Of a DNA stretch of 64,000 bases, positions 48,944 through 57,541 are shown in pieces. Within the stretch, counting starts at the first letter, position 1. Every line of letters starts with the position of its first letter. The position numbers were made by a program, and so were the translations under genes. The notes below the pieces were generated by a model that was not told the origin of the DNA, did not search any database, and saw nothing but the letters and a program-made list of their open reading frames with translations. Source of the DNA: Aliivibrio finisterrensis_A (lineage in GTDB: Bacteria; Pseudomonadota; Gammaproteobacteria; Enterobacterales; Vibrionaceae); the NCBI RefSeq assembly GCF_004167675.1, contig NZ_SEZQ01000009.1. One strand, given 5' to 3'.

Positions 48944-51277
48944 ATGGAAGATAAATTGAATACTCTTAGTGAGCTGAAATCTCAACTAACAACACATTTA
49001 AAAAGCGATGAACTTGATCACGGTTTAGTTTTAAAGCTTAGTCATGAAATTGCTGCATTAGAAGAAGGGAAAGTGAGGTTTTCTATAGATGCAGGAGTGA
49101 TCGATAGATTGGGCCAAGAACTAGTTGCTAGGCAAGAAACTGCAGTATCCGAGCTAGTAAAAAATTCCTTTGATGCTGATGCAGAGTTAGTTACTTTAAC
49201 TTTTAAAGATTCTGATTCAATAGGTGGAACTCTCATTCTTGATGATGATGATGATGGTGATGGTATGACTCGTGATGAATTAGTTAACGGATTTATGAGG
49301 ATATCTTCGACATCAAAAATTCATAATCCTATATCGAGAACATTCAAAAGACAACGTGCAGGTCAAAAAGGTATAGGTCGCTTTTCAGTTCAAAGGCTTG
49401 GCTTAAGTCTAACTATTATCACTCAAGTTGCGGATTCTGATTTTGCATTAGTCCTTAAAATTAATTGGGATGATTATCAAAAAGATTCCAATTTGTTAAC
49501 TATTGCAAATGAACTTGAAGTTACGAAAAAAGTGAAACACAAGGGAACTCAACTAGTTATTACAGGGCTTCGAGACAAGTGGAGTAAAGCCGCTATTCGT
49601 CGAGTTTATCGCTATGTATCTAATATTATTCAACCCTTCTCTTTAGCTGATGTTGTTACAACAGAAAATAGCTACAAGGGTAATATTGACCCAGGATTTA
49701 AAGCTTTATTTTCTAAGCAAGACGGAAACTCTCGTCCTATTAAGGTAGCAGACCAAGAAGTCATGATTTATGATCATGCGGTAGCAGAGATACATGGACA
49801 AATAGATGGAAGTGGAATTGGCGTTTATACCGTAGATAGTAAAAAATTAGATATCAATGAAATTGGTGAAATTGGTAATGATCAAGAGGATTCAAGTGTC
49901 CCTTTTAGTAAACTTAAAAATGTAAGATTCAAAGCTTATTATTATATTTATGATGGGGACTTACTACCAAAAATGCATTCGACAAGTATTCGAAAGCTAG
50001 CTCAACGTGAAGGCGGTATTAAGTTATATCGTAATGGGTTTAGGGTATTACCTTATGCGGAACCTGGTAATGATTGGTTAGATTTAGATCGGTCAGTAAG
50101 AAGACGAACAATTCTTCCACAGCATGCTAATATAAATTTCTTTGGTTTTGTAGAAATTAAAGATCCTGATAATTTTTTCAATGAAACGTCTAGTCGAGAA
50201 GGGATAATTGAAAATGAAGCATTTATTCAATTAAGAAACTTTGTTCATAGAACTATACTTGCCGGTGTGTTGAAAGTAGCAGCAGTTAGGAACATAAAAC
50301 AAACACCTTCTCAAGTTAAAGATGACAATGGGAATTATGAAGAGATAAGCGTTAAAATTAAGAATATAGCAAAGACAATTGAAGAGCTAGAACGTGAATT
50401 TGAAGAAGATAGTGGTGGAAGTAAGAAAAGAGGAAAGCGTAAAACTAAGGTAATTAAAGACGCAATTGAAGAGCTGGATGCTTTGCATAAGTCAGAATTA
50501 AAAAAGACAATTAAAGAACGTTCAATGTTGAGAGTTTTAAGTAGTGTAGGTTTAACCGTATCTCAATTTATCCATGAAATTAAACACCATATGGATCATA
50601 TTAAAAGTGACATTTCTTTTCTTATAAGTGAATTAGAAGGAAATAAAGTAGCACTTGAACGACTTACAATCTTGGACTCTAATTTCGAATCATTTACTAA
50701 TTATACCTCTTATTTTAATGACGTTGTCTCACAAAATATAATTCGAGATATTCGACCTCAAAATATGCTTAAAATATTAAAAAGCTTTGTTAATTCAATG
50801 AGGGCGGATGCTTCTAAATCAGGAATCGAGTTATTACCACCCAAGTTTAGTAAAGATTGGCTATACACCAAATCAATGCATCCTTCTGAATGGTCGTCTG
50901 TGCTGTTTAATTTTTATACTAATTCTAAGAAGGCTATTCAAAGAGCAAAATCAAATGGGAAGATATTCATTGAGTGTGGTGAAGAAAATGATTTAATTTT
51001 TTTAGAGTTTTCAGATAATGGTGATGGAATTGAACTTGGTGAAGAAGAAAAAATATTTGATGAATTCTACACAACCACAAGTGTCGGTTCATTGTCAGAA
51101 TTAGATCATAATACTGAAATTTTAGGGACAGGATTGGGATTGAAAATTACCAAGGATATTATTAAAGGATACCGTGGGAACATACGTGTAGTTTCAGCGA
51201 AAAGTGACTTTTCAACCTGTATTCGCATTGAAATTGGAAAAGCAACAGATAAGGAGTTAGACGAGCATGGTATATAA
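48944..51277 (+). CDS. double-GHKL ATPase: N-terminal MORC/Hsp90-like and C-terminal histidine-kinase-like domains
   Basis: 777 residues, cytoplasmic (no membrane segment). The N-terminal GHKL ATPase has N-box SELVKNSFDADA (69-80), G1 DDGDGM (103-108) and G2 GQKGIGRFS (140-148), of the MORC/Hsp90-like kind. A charged linker with a coiled coil follows (about 460-530). A DHp-like helix carries FIHEIKHH with His544. The second GHKL domain (about 646-765) is histidine-kinase type: N-box NFYTNSKKA (655-663), G1 SDNGDGI (690-696), F-box IFDEFY, G2 GTGLGL (728-733). All nucleotide motifs look intact in both. It is the first gene of a four-gene coupled operon with a response regulator, an unknown protein and a DNA methyltransferase. 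Role inferred: ATP-driven sensor and kinase of a defence-type system. Confidence 0.8.
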   Translation: MEDKLNTLSELKSQLTTHLKSDELDHGLVLKLSHEIAALEEGKVRFSIDAGVIDRLGQELVARQETAVSELVKNSFDADAELVTLTFKDSDSIGGTLILDDDDDGDGMTRDELVNGFMRISSTSKIHNPISRTFKRQRAGQKGIGRFSVQRLGLSLTIITQVADSDFALVLKINWDDYQKDSNLLTIANELEVTKKVKHKGTQLVITGLRDKWSKAAIRRVYRYVSNIIQPFSLADVVTTENSYKGNIDPGFKALFSKQDGNSRPIKVADQEVMIYDHAVAEIHGQIDGSGIGVYTVDSKKLDINEIGEIGNDQEDSSVPFSKLKNVRFKAYYYIYDGDLLPKMHSTSIRKLAQREGGIKLYRNGFRVLPYAEPGNDWLDLDRSVRRRTILPQHANINFFGFVEIKDPDNFFNETSSREGIIENEAFIQLRNFVHRTILAGVLKVAAVRNIKQTPSQVKDDNGNYEEISVKIKNIAKTIEELEREFEEDSGGSKKRGKRKTKVIKDAIEELDALHKSELKKTIKERSMLRVLSSVGLTVSQFIHEIKHHMDHIKSDISFLISELEGNKVALERLTILDSNFESFTNYTSYFNDVVSQNIIRDIRPQNMLKILKSFVNSMRADASKSGIELLPPKFSKDWLYTKSMHPSEWSSVLFNFYTNSKKAIQRAKSNGKIFIECGEENDLIFLEFSDNGDGIELGEEEKIFDEFYTTTSVGSLSELDHNTEILGTGLGLKITKDIIKGYRGNIRVVSAKSDFSTCIRIEIGKATDKELDEHGI

Positions 51278-52337
51278 AGTTGTTTACATAGAAGATCAAG
51301 ATGCAGAATCTGTTATTCATGATTTATCACAGTGTGATTTAGAAGTAGTTCATTGCCACCCTGGTACATTTAAAGAAACTATAACAAAAGTAGATAGCCA
51401 TAAGCCTGATTTAATATTAATGGACTTTAGGCTAATGCAAGGTGGTGGGGAAGTTAATGCACCAGCAATTGCTCAATATTATAGAAGCTTATCTATCGAT
51501 AATTCTAGCTTATGCTTGCCTGTGGTTTTATTGTCAAACGATACTAAAATTCATGGATTTTATGATGATTTTACCAGTCATGATCTCTTTGATTTTTTTA
51601 TAATTAAAGAGAATTTATCAGAAAATAAAGAAAAATATTCACTTTTAATGAAGGAGCATATTGAGTCTTATAAGTTTATTTCAACTTTACAGGCTAGAGA
51701 AGAAGATTTAACAGAATTATTAAAAGTTCCTAAGAAGCTAGAACTAGACATAGATCCTCGTATTAAAGAAACTTTAAGAAATAAGAAGTATAAATCCAAT
51801 ATTTATATGGCTTCAAAATTTATTTTTAATAATGTGGTTAAGTCTATAGGTGTATTAATTGGAGAAGATGTTCTTTCTGCACGACTTGGGATTGATAAGT
51901 CTTCAGAAAGTTGGGATGAGCTTTGTAGCCAACTTAAAGAGTGTGAATATACAGGTATTTATTCTGGTTCATATAGACGATGGTGGGCTGATGGAATTGA
52001 AGTTTGGTGGAATGAAACCATTGAAGAATCGAATCATCTTAGACGGTTTAACTCTGAAGAAAAATTGACAGTTATTTGTAGTAAACTTCCTGGACTTAAA
52101 CTTAAAAAAGTGGAAGGAGATTTAAACACTAAAACAGATAATTTTTGGACTATCTGTCAATGCAGCCTGCTACCCGTAGATCCTAGCGAGGCTTTTGAGA
52201 TTCAAGCAGACTTAACATTAATGCCCTGGTTAGATACACAATATTATTCTTATGAAAGTGTTAGAGATTATGATTTAAATGATCAATTAACAGATATTGA
52301 AAAATCGCGCTATAAAGATATAGCTAGAGGAATTTAG
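51267..52337 (+). CDS. response-regulator receiver domain fused to an unknown C-terminal domain
   Basis: 356 residues. The receiver domain (1-125) has the acidic pair Glu9/Asp10 (YIEDQD), phosphoacceptor Asp53 (LILMDFRL), Ser90 (VVLLSND) and Lys114 (FFIIKEN), so it looks phosphorylatable. The C-terminal 230 residues are not a known output domain (no helix-turn-helix, GGDEF or EAL). They contain Trp-rich GSYRRWWADGIEVWWNETIE. The start is 11 bases inside the upstream kinase-like gene and the next gene begins 4 bases after its stop. The obvious partner is the kinase-like protein encoded just before it; the output may be protein-protein contact with the methyltransferase or the 241-residue protein. 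Confidence 0.78.
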   Translation: MVYKVVYIEDQDAESVIHDLSQCDLEVVHCHPGTFKETITKVDSHKPDLILMDFRLMQGGGEVNAPAIAQYYRSLSIDNSSLCLPVVLLSNDTKIHGFYDDFTSHDLFDFFIIKENLSENKEKYSLLMKEHIESYKFISTLQAREEDLTELLKVPKKLELDIDPRIKETLRNKKYKSNIYMASKFIFNNVVKSIGVLIGEDVLSARLGIDKSSESWDELCSQLKECEYTGIYSGSYRRWWADGIEVWWNETIEESNHLRRFNSEEKLTVICSKLPGLKLKKVEGDLNTKTDNFWTICQCSLLPVDPSEAFEIQADLTLMPWLDTQYYSYESVRDYDLNDQLTDIEKSRYKDIARGI

Positions 52338-52341
52338 CCAA

Positions 52342-53067
52342 ATGGAATGGAATAGAGCTAAATATGTAAATGATCTGTCACAATTTTCAGCATTGGTAAA
52401 GAGATATGATACAGATAGAATTTTTAAAAATTTAGATAGTATTTTAAGTGTTGCTCAAGGAAAGTTAAATGGTGCTCAAGGAAATATATTATCAGTTGAA
52501 GCAAATGGAATAGAACTTATTCTAAAGAAAAGAATTGCAGGGACAATCCCATCTGATCTTCAATCTGTTACAATTTTTTTTGAATCTAAAAGTGAGTTTG
52601 ATTTATCTATAGATATAGATGTGAAAGATAGAATTCTTGATACATATAATTTTCAAATAGGAGTTAAAGGTATTAATAGTAAAGGAGAGCATCATAACGC
52701 TTGGCATCTTGATAGAGATATTCGTAAGCCTAATTCAGGAAGGCCTAGATATGATCATCCTCTATATCATTTTCAACCAGGGGGAAATAAGTTAGAAGGT
52801 AAAGATATAATGGGGGCGGTATTTATCGGTGCTCCAAGATTACCACACCCTCCAATGGATGTTATTTTAGGTGTGCATTTTATTTTAAGGAATTTCTGTA
52901 GTACGAAAGACTATCCGTTTTTTGATAAGTTATTTGCTAAGCCCGATTATCAAGATATTGTTAAAAGAGCGAAGGAAAGAATGTTTATTCCTTATTTTAA
53001 AGCCTTCTCTGAAGGTTGTACTCATGAAGATTATACAATGAAAAATGTATTTCCAATGGCTGTTTAA
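52342..53067 (+). CDS. unknown protein, third gene of the GHKL-receiver-methyltransferase operon
   Basis: I do not recognise this 241-residue protein. The first 70 residues are helical; the middle is beta-rich. The segment 115-175 is dense in likely conserved polar residues: HHNAWHLDRDI, PRYDHPLYHFQPGG and APRLPHPPMDVILGVHFILR. Several histidines and aspartates could form a metal or nuclease-like site, but no standard motif is complete by eye. Its stop (TAA) overlaps the methyltransferase ATG by one base, so it is made in step with that enzyme and is the best candidate for an effector or a specificity partner. Both roles are inferences. Confidence 0.6.
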   Translation: MEWNRAKYVNDLSQFSALVKRYDTDRIFKNLDSILSVAQGKLNGAQGNILSVEANGIELILKKRIAGTIPSDLQSVTIFFESKSEFDLSIDIDVKDRILDTYNFQIGVKGINSKGEHHNAWHLDRDIRKPNSGRPRYDHPLYHFQPGGNKLEGKDIMGAVFIGAPRLPHPPMDVILGVHFILRNFCSTKDYPFFDKLFAKPDYQDIVKRAKERMFIPYFKAFSEGCTHEDYTMKNVFPMAV

Positions 53068-54887
53068 TGAAGAAAGAAATTTTTAATTTTTTGAAGTCAT
53101 ACTCCTGTGGCACACTGGAAACTAATAGACTGATTGTGTCATCATTTATGATGGCTAATAAACTGGATGTTCCTAGAAATAAACTAATTTGTTCTTTATT
53201 CATTAATAAGGATGATTCTGATTTTGAACAACTTATAGAGTTTAACAATAGACATCAAATATCAACAATAGAAGATTTAATTACAGCATTTGAATTTGTT
53301 ATTTCACCAGAGGAAAAGGTAGTTACTGGTGCAATATACACGCCTATAAAAATCAGAGAGTTTATAGTTACTAATGTACTATCTCAATTTCTCCCCGATA
53401 AGCCTAGCGTATGCGATATCGCTTGCGGTTGTGGTGGTTTCTTATACACGTCCACAAAGACTCTTAAAGAAAATTTAGATATAACATATAAAGAAATTTT
53501 TGAAACTCTCATCTTTGGGGTTGACTTGATGGACTATTCTATCTTGCGAACTCAAATATTATTATCTTTACAAGCTATTATTGGAGGAGAAGATGAAGAA
53601 GAGTTTCGTTTTAATTTATATGTGGGAAATTCGTTAGATTTTGATTTTAATGATGTGGTAAGTAACTTTAGCGGCTTTTCTGCGATAGTTGGTAATCCAC
53701 CTTACGTTTGCTCTAGAAATCTAGATACGGTATCAAAAAGCCTGTTAAAAAAATGGGAAGTGTCTTCAACTGGACATCCTGATTTATATATCCCGTTTTT
53801 TGAAATAGCTTTAAGTTTTCTGAAGGAATCAGGGTTCTTAGGCTATATAACAATGAACTCTTTCTTTAAAAGCTTAAACGGAAGAGCATTAAGAGCTTAT
53901 TTCAGCAGAAATATGTTTAAAATGAGAATTCTAGATTTTGGAGGTGTTCAAGTTTTTGATTCTCGTTCTACATATACTTGTATTTGCTTGATTCAGAATA
54001 ACCCTACTGGCCATATATCTTATAAAAAAGTCACTTCTATTGATAAACTTAGTTTTAAAAACCTAAGTAAATTGACATACCAAAAGCTAGATGATCATAA
54101 TGGATGGAATTTTCAGTCATATAAGATTATTAATAAAATAGAATCTATAGGAACTCCTTTTTATAAAGTATTTAATACAAGTAGTGGGATAGCAACATTA
54201 AAGAACAATGTCTTTATAATTGATTATATTAATGAGGATGAAAAATATTATTACTTATCAGGAGATGAAAAGGTAGAGAAGTCAGTATGTGTAGATATTA
54301 TAAATCCAAATAAATTTATAAGAACAAATGATATCGATAAGATAAAAAAGAAAATAATATTTCCATATATATATGTTGATAATAGGGCTTCTATAATTTC
54401 TGAAAGTGAATTTAAAAAGAAATATAGATTTACATATAAATACCTTAAGACTCATGAAAAAGATTTATTATCAAGAGATAAAGGGAAAGGAATTTATCCT
54501 GAATGGTATGCTTTCGGTAGGACTCAAGGTCTAGATAAAAGAAAATACAAATTATTTTTTCCTCATATTACTCCAGTAATACCAAATTTTGTTTTGACTG
54601 ATGATGATTCCCTTTTATTTAGAAATGGAATGTCTTTAATTAGTGATGATAAAAATTCAATGCTATTGGCTCAAAAGATTATGAAATCTAATCTATTTTG
54701 GTTTTATATAGAGAACACAAGCAAACCATATGGATCAAACTATTATTCACTAAGCCGAAATTATATAAAATCTTTTGGTATTTATGATTTTAGCGAAGAG
54801 CAAAAGGAATATATTATAAACGAGAATGATCAAGAGAAAGTTAATGAATTCTTAGAGGAATTATATGGAGTGCATATCCCTATTTAA
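53067..54887 (+). CDS. Eco57I-like N6-adenine DNA methyltransferase
   Basis: 606 residues. Motif X is GAIYTPIKIREF (88-98), motif I VCDIACGCGGFLYTS (115-129, Asp117), the SAM-binding acidic region FGVDLMDYS (150-158), and motif IV VGNPPYV (208-214). The order and the NPPY tetrad identify a gamma-class N6-adenine methyltransferase of the Eco57I/TaqI type. Residues from about 330 to the end form a target-recognition-like domain. No N-terminal or C-terminal nuclease motif is visible, so this is not a complete type IIG enzyme. In the operon it may mark self DNA, or act as a DNA-sensing component. A+T-rich codon use in the last half suggests recent transfer. Confidence 0.82.
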   Translation: MKKEIFNFLKSYSCGTLETNRLIVSSFMMANKLDVPRNKLICSLFINKDDSDFEQLIEFNNRHQISTIEDLITAFEFVISPEEKVVTGAIYTPIKIREFIVTNVLSQFLPDKPSVCDIACGCGGFLYTSTKTLKENLDITYKEIFETLIFGVDLMDYSILRTQILLSLQAIIGGEDEEEFRFNLYVGNSLDFDFNDVVSNFSGFSAIVGNPPYVCSRNLDTVSKSLLKKWEVSSTGHPDLYIPFFEIALSFLKESGFLGYITMNSFFKSLNGRALRAYFSRNMFKMRILDFGGVQVFDSRSTYTCICLIQNNPTGHISYKKVTSIDKLSFKNLSKLTYQKLDDHNGWNFQSYKIINKIESIGTPFYKVFNTSSGIATLKNNVFIIDYINEDEKYYYLSGDEKVEKSVCVDIINPNKFIRTNDIDKIKKKIIFPYIYVDNRASIISESEFKKKYRFTYKYLKTHEKDLLSRDKGKGIYPEWYAFGRTQGLDKRKYKLFFPHITPVIPNFVLTDDDSLLFRNGMSLISDDKNSMLLAQKIMKSNLFWFYIENTSKPYGSNYYSLSRNYIKSFGIYDFSEEQKEYIINENDQEKVNEFLEELYGVHIPI

Positions 54888-55083
54888 CTAGGTAGACTAA
54901 GTATATTATTACACACTCGTCTTTTCCGTTAGAAAGGCTAGTGTATATATTATGATTTTTAGATTCTGCTTACTTTTCGATTAGATATGTATATATCGTA
55001 TAATTATAAGTAAAAATAACTAAGTTGAAATTCCTTTTCTTATTATCTAGATAATAAGAAAAGGAAGCTGGCGTTTATGGCTT

Positions 55084-56325
55084 TTATCCAACTAAAGATA
55101 AACACTTCATTCCTGATATAGATAAGCTTCCTTTCGATGCTTCCTCAATATGACCACTCCACCATGCCATCATCGATATTCTTCGGTCAAGATAATCAGT
55201 ACGGTTATAAGCCGCACGTACTTGGCTGTCATCAACGTGGGCAAGAGCCGCTTCAATTAGGTCTGATTCAAAGCCTTGCTCGTTTAGCGTAGTGCTGGCT
55301 ACTGAACGTAATCCATGACTTACTAATCTGCCAGCAAATCCCATGCGTTTTAATGCCATATTAGCAGTTTGGCTATTTGATGGTTTTAATGGTGCTCTAT
55401 CTGAAGGGAATACAAACTCTCTATGAGCACTAATAGGCTTCATTACTTCAAGTAAAGAAAGAGCTTGAGCAGTTAAAGGTATACGATGTTCTCTACGCTT
55501 TTTCATTCTCTCTGGTGGAATTGTCCAAATTCCTTTCTCTAAATCTACTTCTTCCCAACGTGTTCCAGCCGCTTCTGATGGTCGAGTCATAGTATGAAGT
55601 TGCCATTCAATTAAACAACGAGTAGTACGCTTAATTGAAGCATTAGCAATGGCTATCATAAGTTCTGGTAACTCATCAGGCTTAAGAGCTGCCATGTTTT
55701 CTTTTTTGGGTTTCTTAAAAGCAGCTTTAATCCCAGCAAGAGGGTTAGCATGAATAAGCCCACAGTTTACTGAATAGGTCATGATCTCATTTAGTCGTTG
55801 AGTCAGTCGCTTAACTGTTTCTAAACTTCCTTTCGCTTCAATTGGTCGAAGTAATTCAATAATCATTGGTGCTGTAATTTGAGATACAGGTGTACTTTTA
55901 AGTATAGGGAATATGTGTAGCTCTAAAGATCTCCATACGTCTTGAGCATAATCTACAGTGATGTCATCTTTTTTACGCTCAAACCATTCAGTAGCAACAT
56001 TGAAAAAAGTATGTTCATGGATTATCTGATCTTGGTGTTTTTTCTCATCACGATGTTCTTTAGGATCTATCCCTTGAGCAACTAACTCTCTTGCTGACAC
56101 TGTTAGCTTTCTGGCATTCGCAAGACTAAGTGAAGGGTAAGAACCTAGCCCCATATTCAATCGTTTTTTAGTTTGAGGATGAATGTAGTTGAAGTTCCAT
56201 AGTTTAGAACCGTTAGTACGAATTCGTAATTGAAGACCTTCACCATCAGAGAGGACATAATCTTTCTCTCGTTCTTTTGCATTATCAATTTGTTTATTAT
56301 TTAAGCGAGTTGTCTTTAATGCCAT
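55084..56325 (-). CDS. P4-type tyrosine integrase
   Basis: 413 residues from ATG 56325 (GAGGG 7 bases upstream; an in-frame start at 56352 exists). N-terminal DUF4102 arm-binding domain (LSDGEGLQLRIRTNGSKLW, GLGSYPSLSLANARK), SAM-like core-binding domain, then the catalytic domain with Arg248 (TMTRPSEAAGTRW), His337-x-x-Arg340 (SHGLRSVAST), His363 (LAHVDD) and Tyr373 (RAAYNR). All catalytic residues are present, so it should be active. It lies directly downstream of the ssrA 3' end, the standard place for integrases that use tmRNA as target, and its start faces ssrA and the GGAATAC repeats. Confidence 0.93.
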   Translation of the reverse strand: MALKTTRLNNKQIDNAKEREKDYVLSDGEGLQLRIRTNGSKLWNFNYIHPQTKKRLNMGLGSYPSLSLANARKLTVSARELVAQGIDPKEHRDEKKHQDQIIHEHTFFNVATEWFERKKDDITVDYAQDVWRSLELHIFPILKSTPVSQITAPMIIELLRPIEAKGSLETVKRLTQRLNEIMTYSVNCGLIHANPLAGIKAAFKKPKKENMAALKPDELPELMIAIANASIKRTTRCLIEWQLHTMTRPSEAAGTRWEEVDLEKGIWTIPPERMKKRREHRIPLTAQALSLLEVMKPISAHREFVFPSDRAPLKPSNSQTANMALKRMGFAGRLVSHGLRSVASTTLNEQGFESDLIEAALAHVDDSQVRAAYNRTDYLDRRISMMAWWSGHIEEASKGSLSISGMKCLSLVG

Positions 56326-56340
56326 GGTAAATCCCTCAAT

Positions 56341-56390
56341 TATGTATTCCACAGATCTCTATTATAGACTTGGAATACATAAAGGAATAC
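56341..56390. repeat. right-end integrase-arm-like repeats GGAATAC
   Basis: GGAATACAT occurs at 56372 and 56384 (starts 12 bases apart, as at the left end) and once inverted at 56341-56350 (TATGTATTCC). The block lies between the integrase start and ssrA and therefore overlaps the integrase promoter region, so binding could also regulate the integrase gene. Confidence 0.7.
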
Positions 56391-56477
56391 ATGAAATGAT
56401 GGAAGTAACTGGACGTTATTGGACGCTAAAATGATGCAATGTAACGTAAGTTATTGATTTTTGGTTTATTTAGATAC

Positions 56478-56503
56478 AAAAAAAGACGCCCGAGGACGTC
56501 TTT
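56478..56503 (-). terminator. terminator of ssrA supplied by the island
   Basis: On the minus strand AAAGACGTC ... GCGTCTTT forms a hairpin ending in seven T, 12 bases after the tmRNA 3' end. It lies on the island side of the attachment core, so the element replaces the native ssrA terminator with its own. Confidence 0.8.
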
Positions 56504-56512
56504 AAATGTGTA

Positions 56513-56530
56513 TTTGGTGGAGCTGGGGGG
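56513..56530 (-). other. right tmRNA-end attachment core (attR, intact ssrA 3' end)
   Basis: TTTGGTGGAGCTGGGGGG is the plus-strand view of the ssrA acceptor end, matching the candidate attL at 35863-35877 (one base missing) and partly the one at 30609. The crossover point cannot be placed more exactly without an empty-site sequence. Confidence 0.6.
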
Positions 56531-56881
56531 ATTTGAACCCCCGTCCGAAAACCGTTCACCGTTGGCGCTACATGTTTAGTCGATCTTTAATTTCACCGTA
56601 AAACTGCGAACCGACACGCTATCTTATGGCTAACCTGAATTATAATTCGAACTTCATCTCTCAGGTGGGAGAATCCATTCTAGTTCGTTTGGGTTTGATC
56701 CCCTGTTATTCCCCGTCTTACAAACGGAAGCTAGGGCAGGAGAGCTCTAAGCAGGTTATTAAGCTGCTAGTGCGTAGTTTTCGTCGTTTGCGACTATTTT
56801 TTTGCGGCTTTTTACGTGGCCAACCGCCCCACGACATGCTCCTCGGGTTTCAAAATTCCCGTCGAATCCTGAATCAGCCCC
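56515..56881 (-). ncRNA. ssrA: tmRNA (ssrA)
   Basis: Transfer-messenger RNA that rescues stalled ribosomes. The 5' end GGGGCTGATTCAGGATTCGA is at 56881 and the 3' end with encoded CCA at 56515. The tag frame (56759-56791) reads ANDENYALAA then stop, the vibrio tag. The tRNA-like part pairs the two ends (GGGGCTG with CAGCTCC region) and has the T-arm GGGGGTTCAAATCCCCC. The 3' end carries the attachment site of the neighbouring island, and the sequence is intact, so integration has restored a functional gene. smpB, its protein partner, lies 73 bases upstream on the same strand. Confidence 0.97.
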
Positions 56882-56954
56882 AAAGTTTTGTTACCAGACG
56901 ATACTAACAGAAAAACAGCGTCTGTCTAGTTAGTATCAATCTAACTGGTTGAAA

Positions 56955-57440
56955 TTAACGCAAACTACTCTTCATAATTCGTGCTTTATCTCGATTCCAG
57001 TCTTTTTCTTTTGAATCTGTACGTTTATCGTGCAGTTTTTTACCTTTAGCTACGCCAACTTTAATCTTCGCCCAAGAACGAACCCAGTACATTGTTGTTG
57101 CTACTAACGTCATACCTTCACGGTTTACACGACCAATAAGGTTATCTATTTCTTTGCGGCTCATTAGTAATTTACGAATACGAGTTGGATTCGCTACAAC
57201 ATGAGTTGATGCCGCCTGTAGTGGTGTTATGTTCATACCACTAATGAAAATTTCGCCATCGCGAACGTAAACATAGCTTTCCGCGATATTAACTTTACCA
57301 GAACGAAGAGATTTAACTTCCCAGCCTTGGAGTTCAACCCCAGCTTCGATTTCATCTTCAATGAAATATTCGTGGCGAGCTTGCTTGTTCATAGCAATGG
57401 TATTACTGCCCGCTTTATCTTTAGATTTTTTCTTTGCCAT
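56955..57440 (-). CDS. smpB: SsrA-binding protein SmpB
   Basis: 161 residues that bind the tRNA-like domain of tmRNA and place it in the ribosomal A site. Typical segments: NKQARHEYFIEDEIEAGVEL, GWEVKSLRSGKVNIAESYVY, and the basic C-terminal tail GKKLHDKRTDSKEKDWNRDK ending in the helix that enters the mRNA channel. I chose ATG 57440 (MAKKKSKD), as in other SmpB proteins, over the GTG three codons upstream. It lies just upstream of ssrA on the same strand and is divergent from ratA. Confidence 0.96.
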   Translation of the reverse strand: MAKKKSKDKAGSNTIAMNKQARHEYFIEDEIEAGVELQGWEVKSLRSGKVNIAESYVYVRDGEIFISGMNITPLQAASTHVVANPTRIRKLLMSRKEIDNLIGRVNREGMTLVATTMYWVRSWAKIKVGVAKGKKLHDKRTDSKEKDWNRDKARIMKSSLR

Positions 57441-57541
57441 AATGCCCACATTATACGTTATTAGTTGAGAGTTGGGGAAGTAGTTTGGCTCTTAACATCA
57501 AGATGGTATGATGCTTACCTCTATAATGTAAAGGATAATTT

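Noticed and set aside
48944..52337. Detocs-type defensive two-component system
   Set aside because: Detocs kinases have TPR sensors and its effector is a nucleosidase-like protein; neither is present, and there is a methyltransferase instead.
53067..54887. Complete type IIG restriction-modification enzyme
   Set aside because: No PD-(D/E)XK or other nuclease motif is visible in the N-terminal 100 residues or the C terminus, so only methyltransferase activity is supported.
56626..56907. A 93-codon plus-strand frame inside ssrA
   Set aside because: It lies wholly antisense to the tmRNA gene, whose structure explains the sequence.
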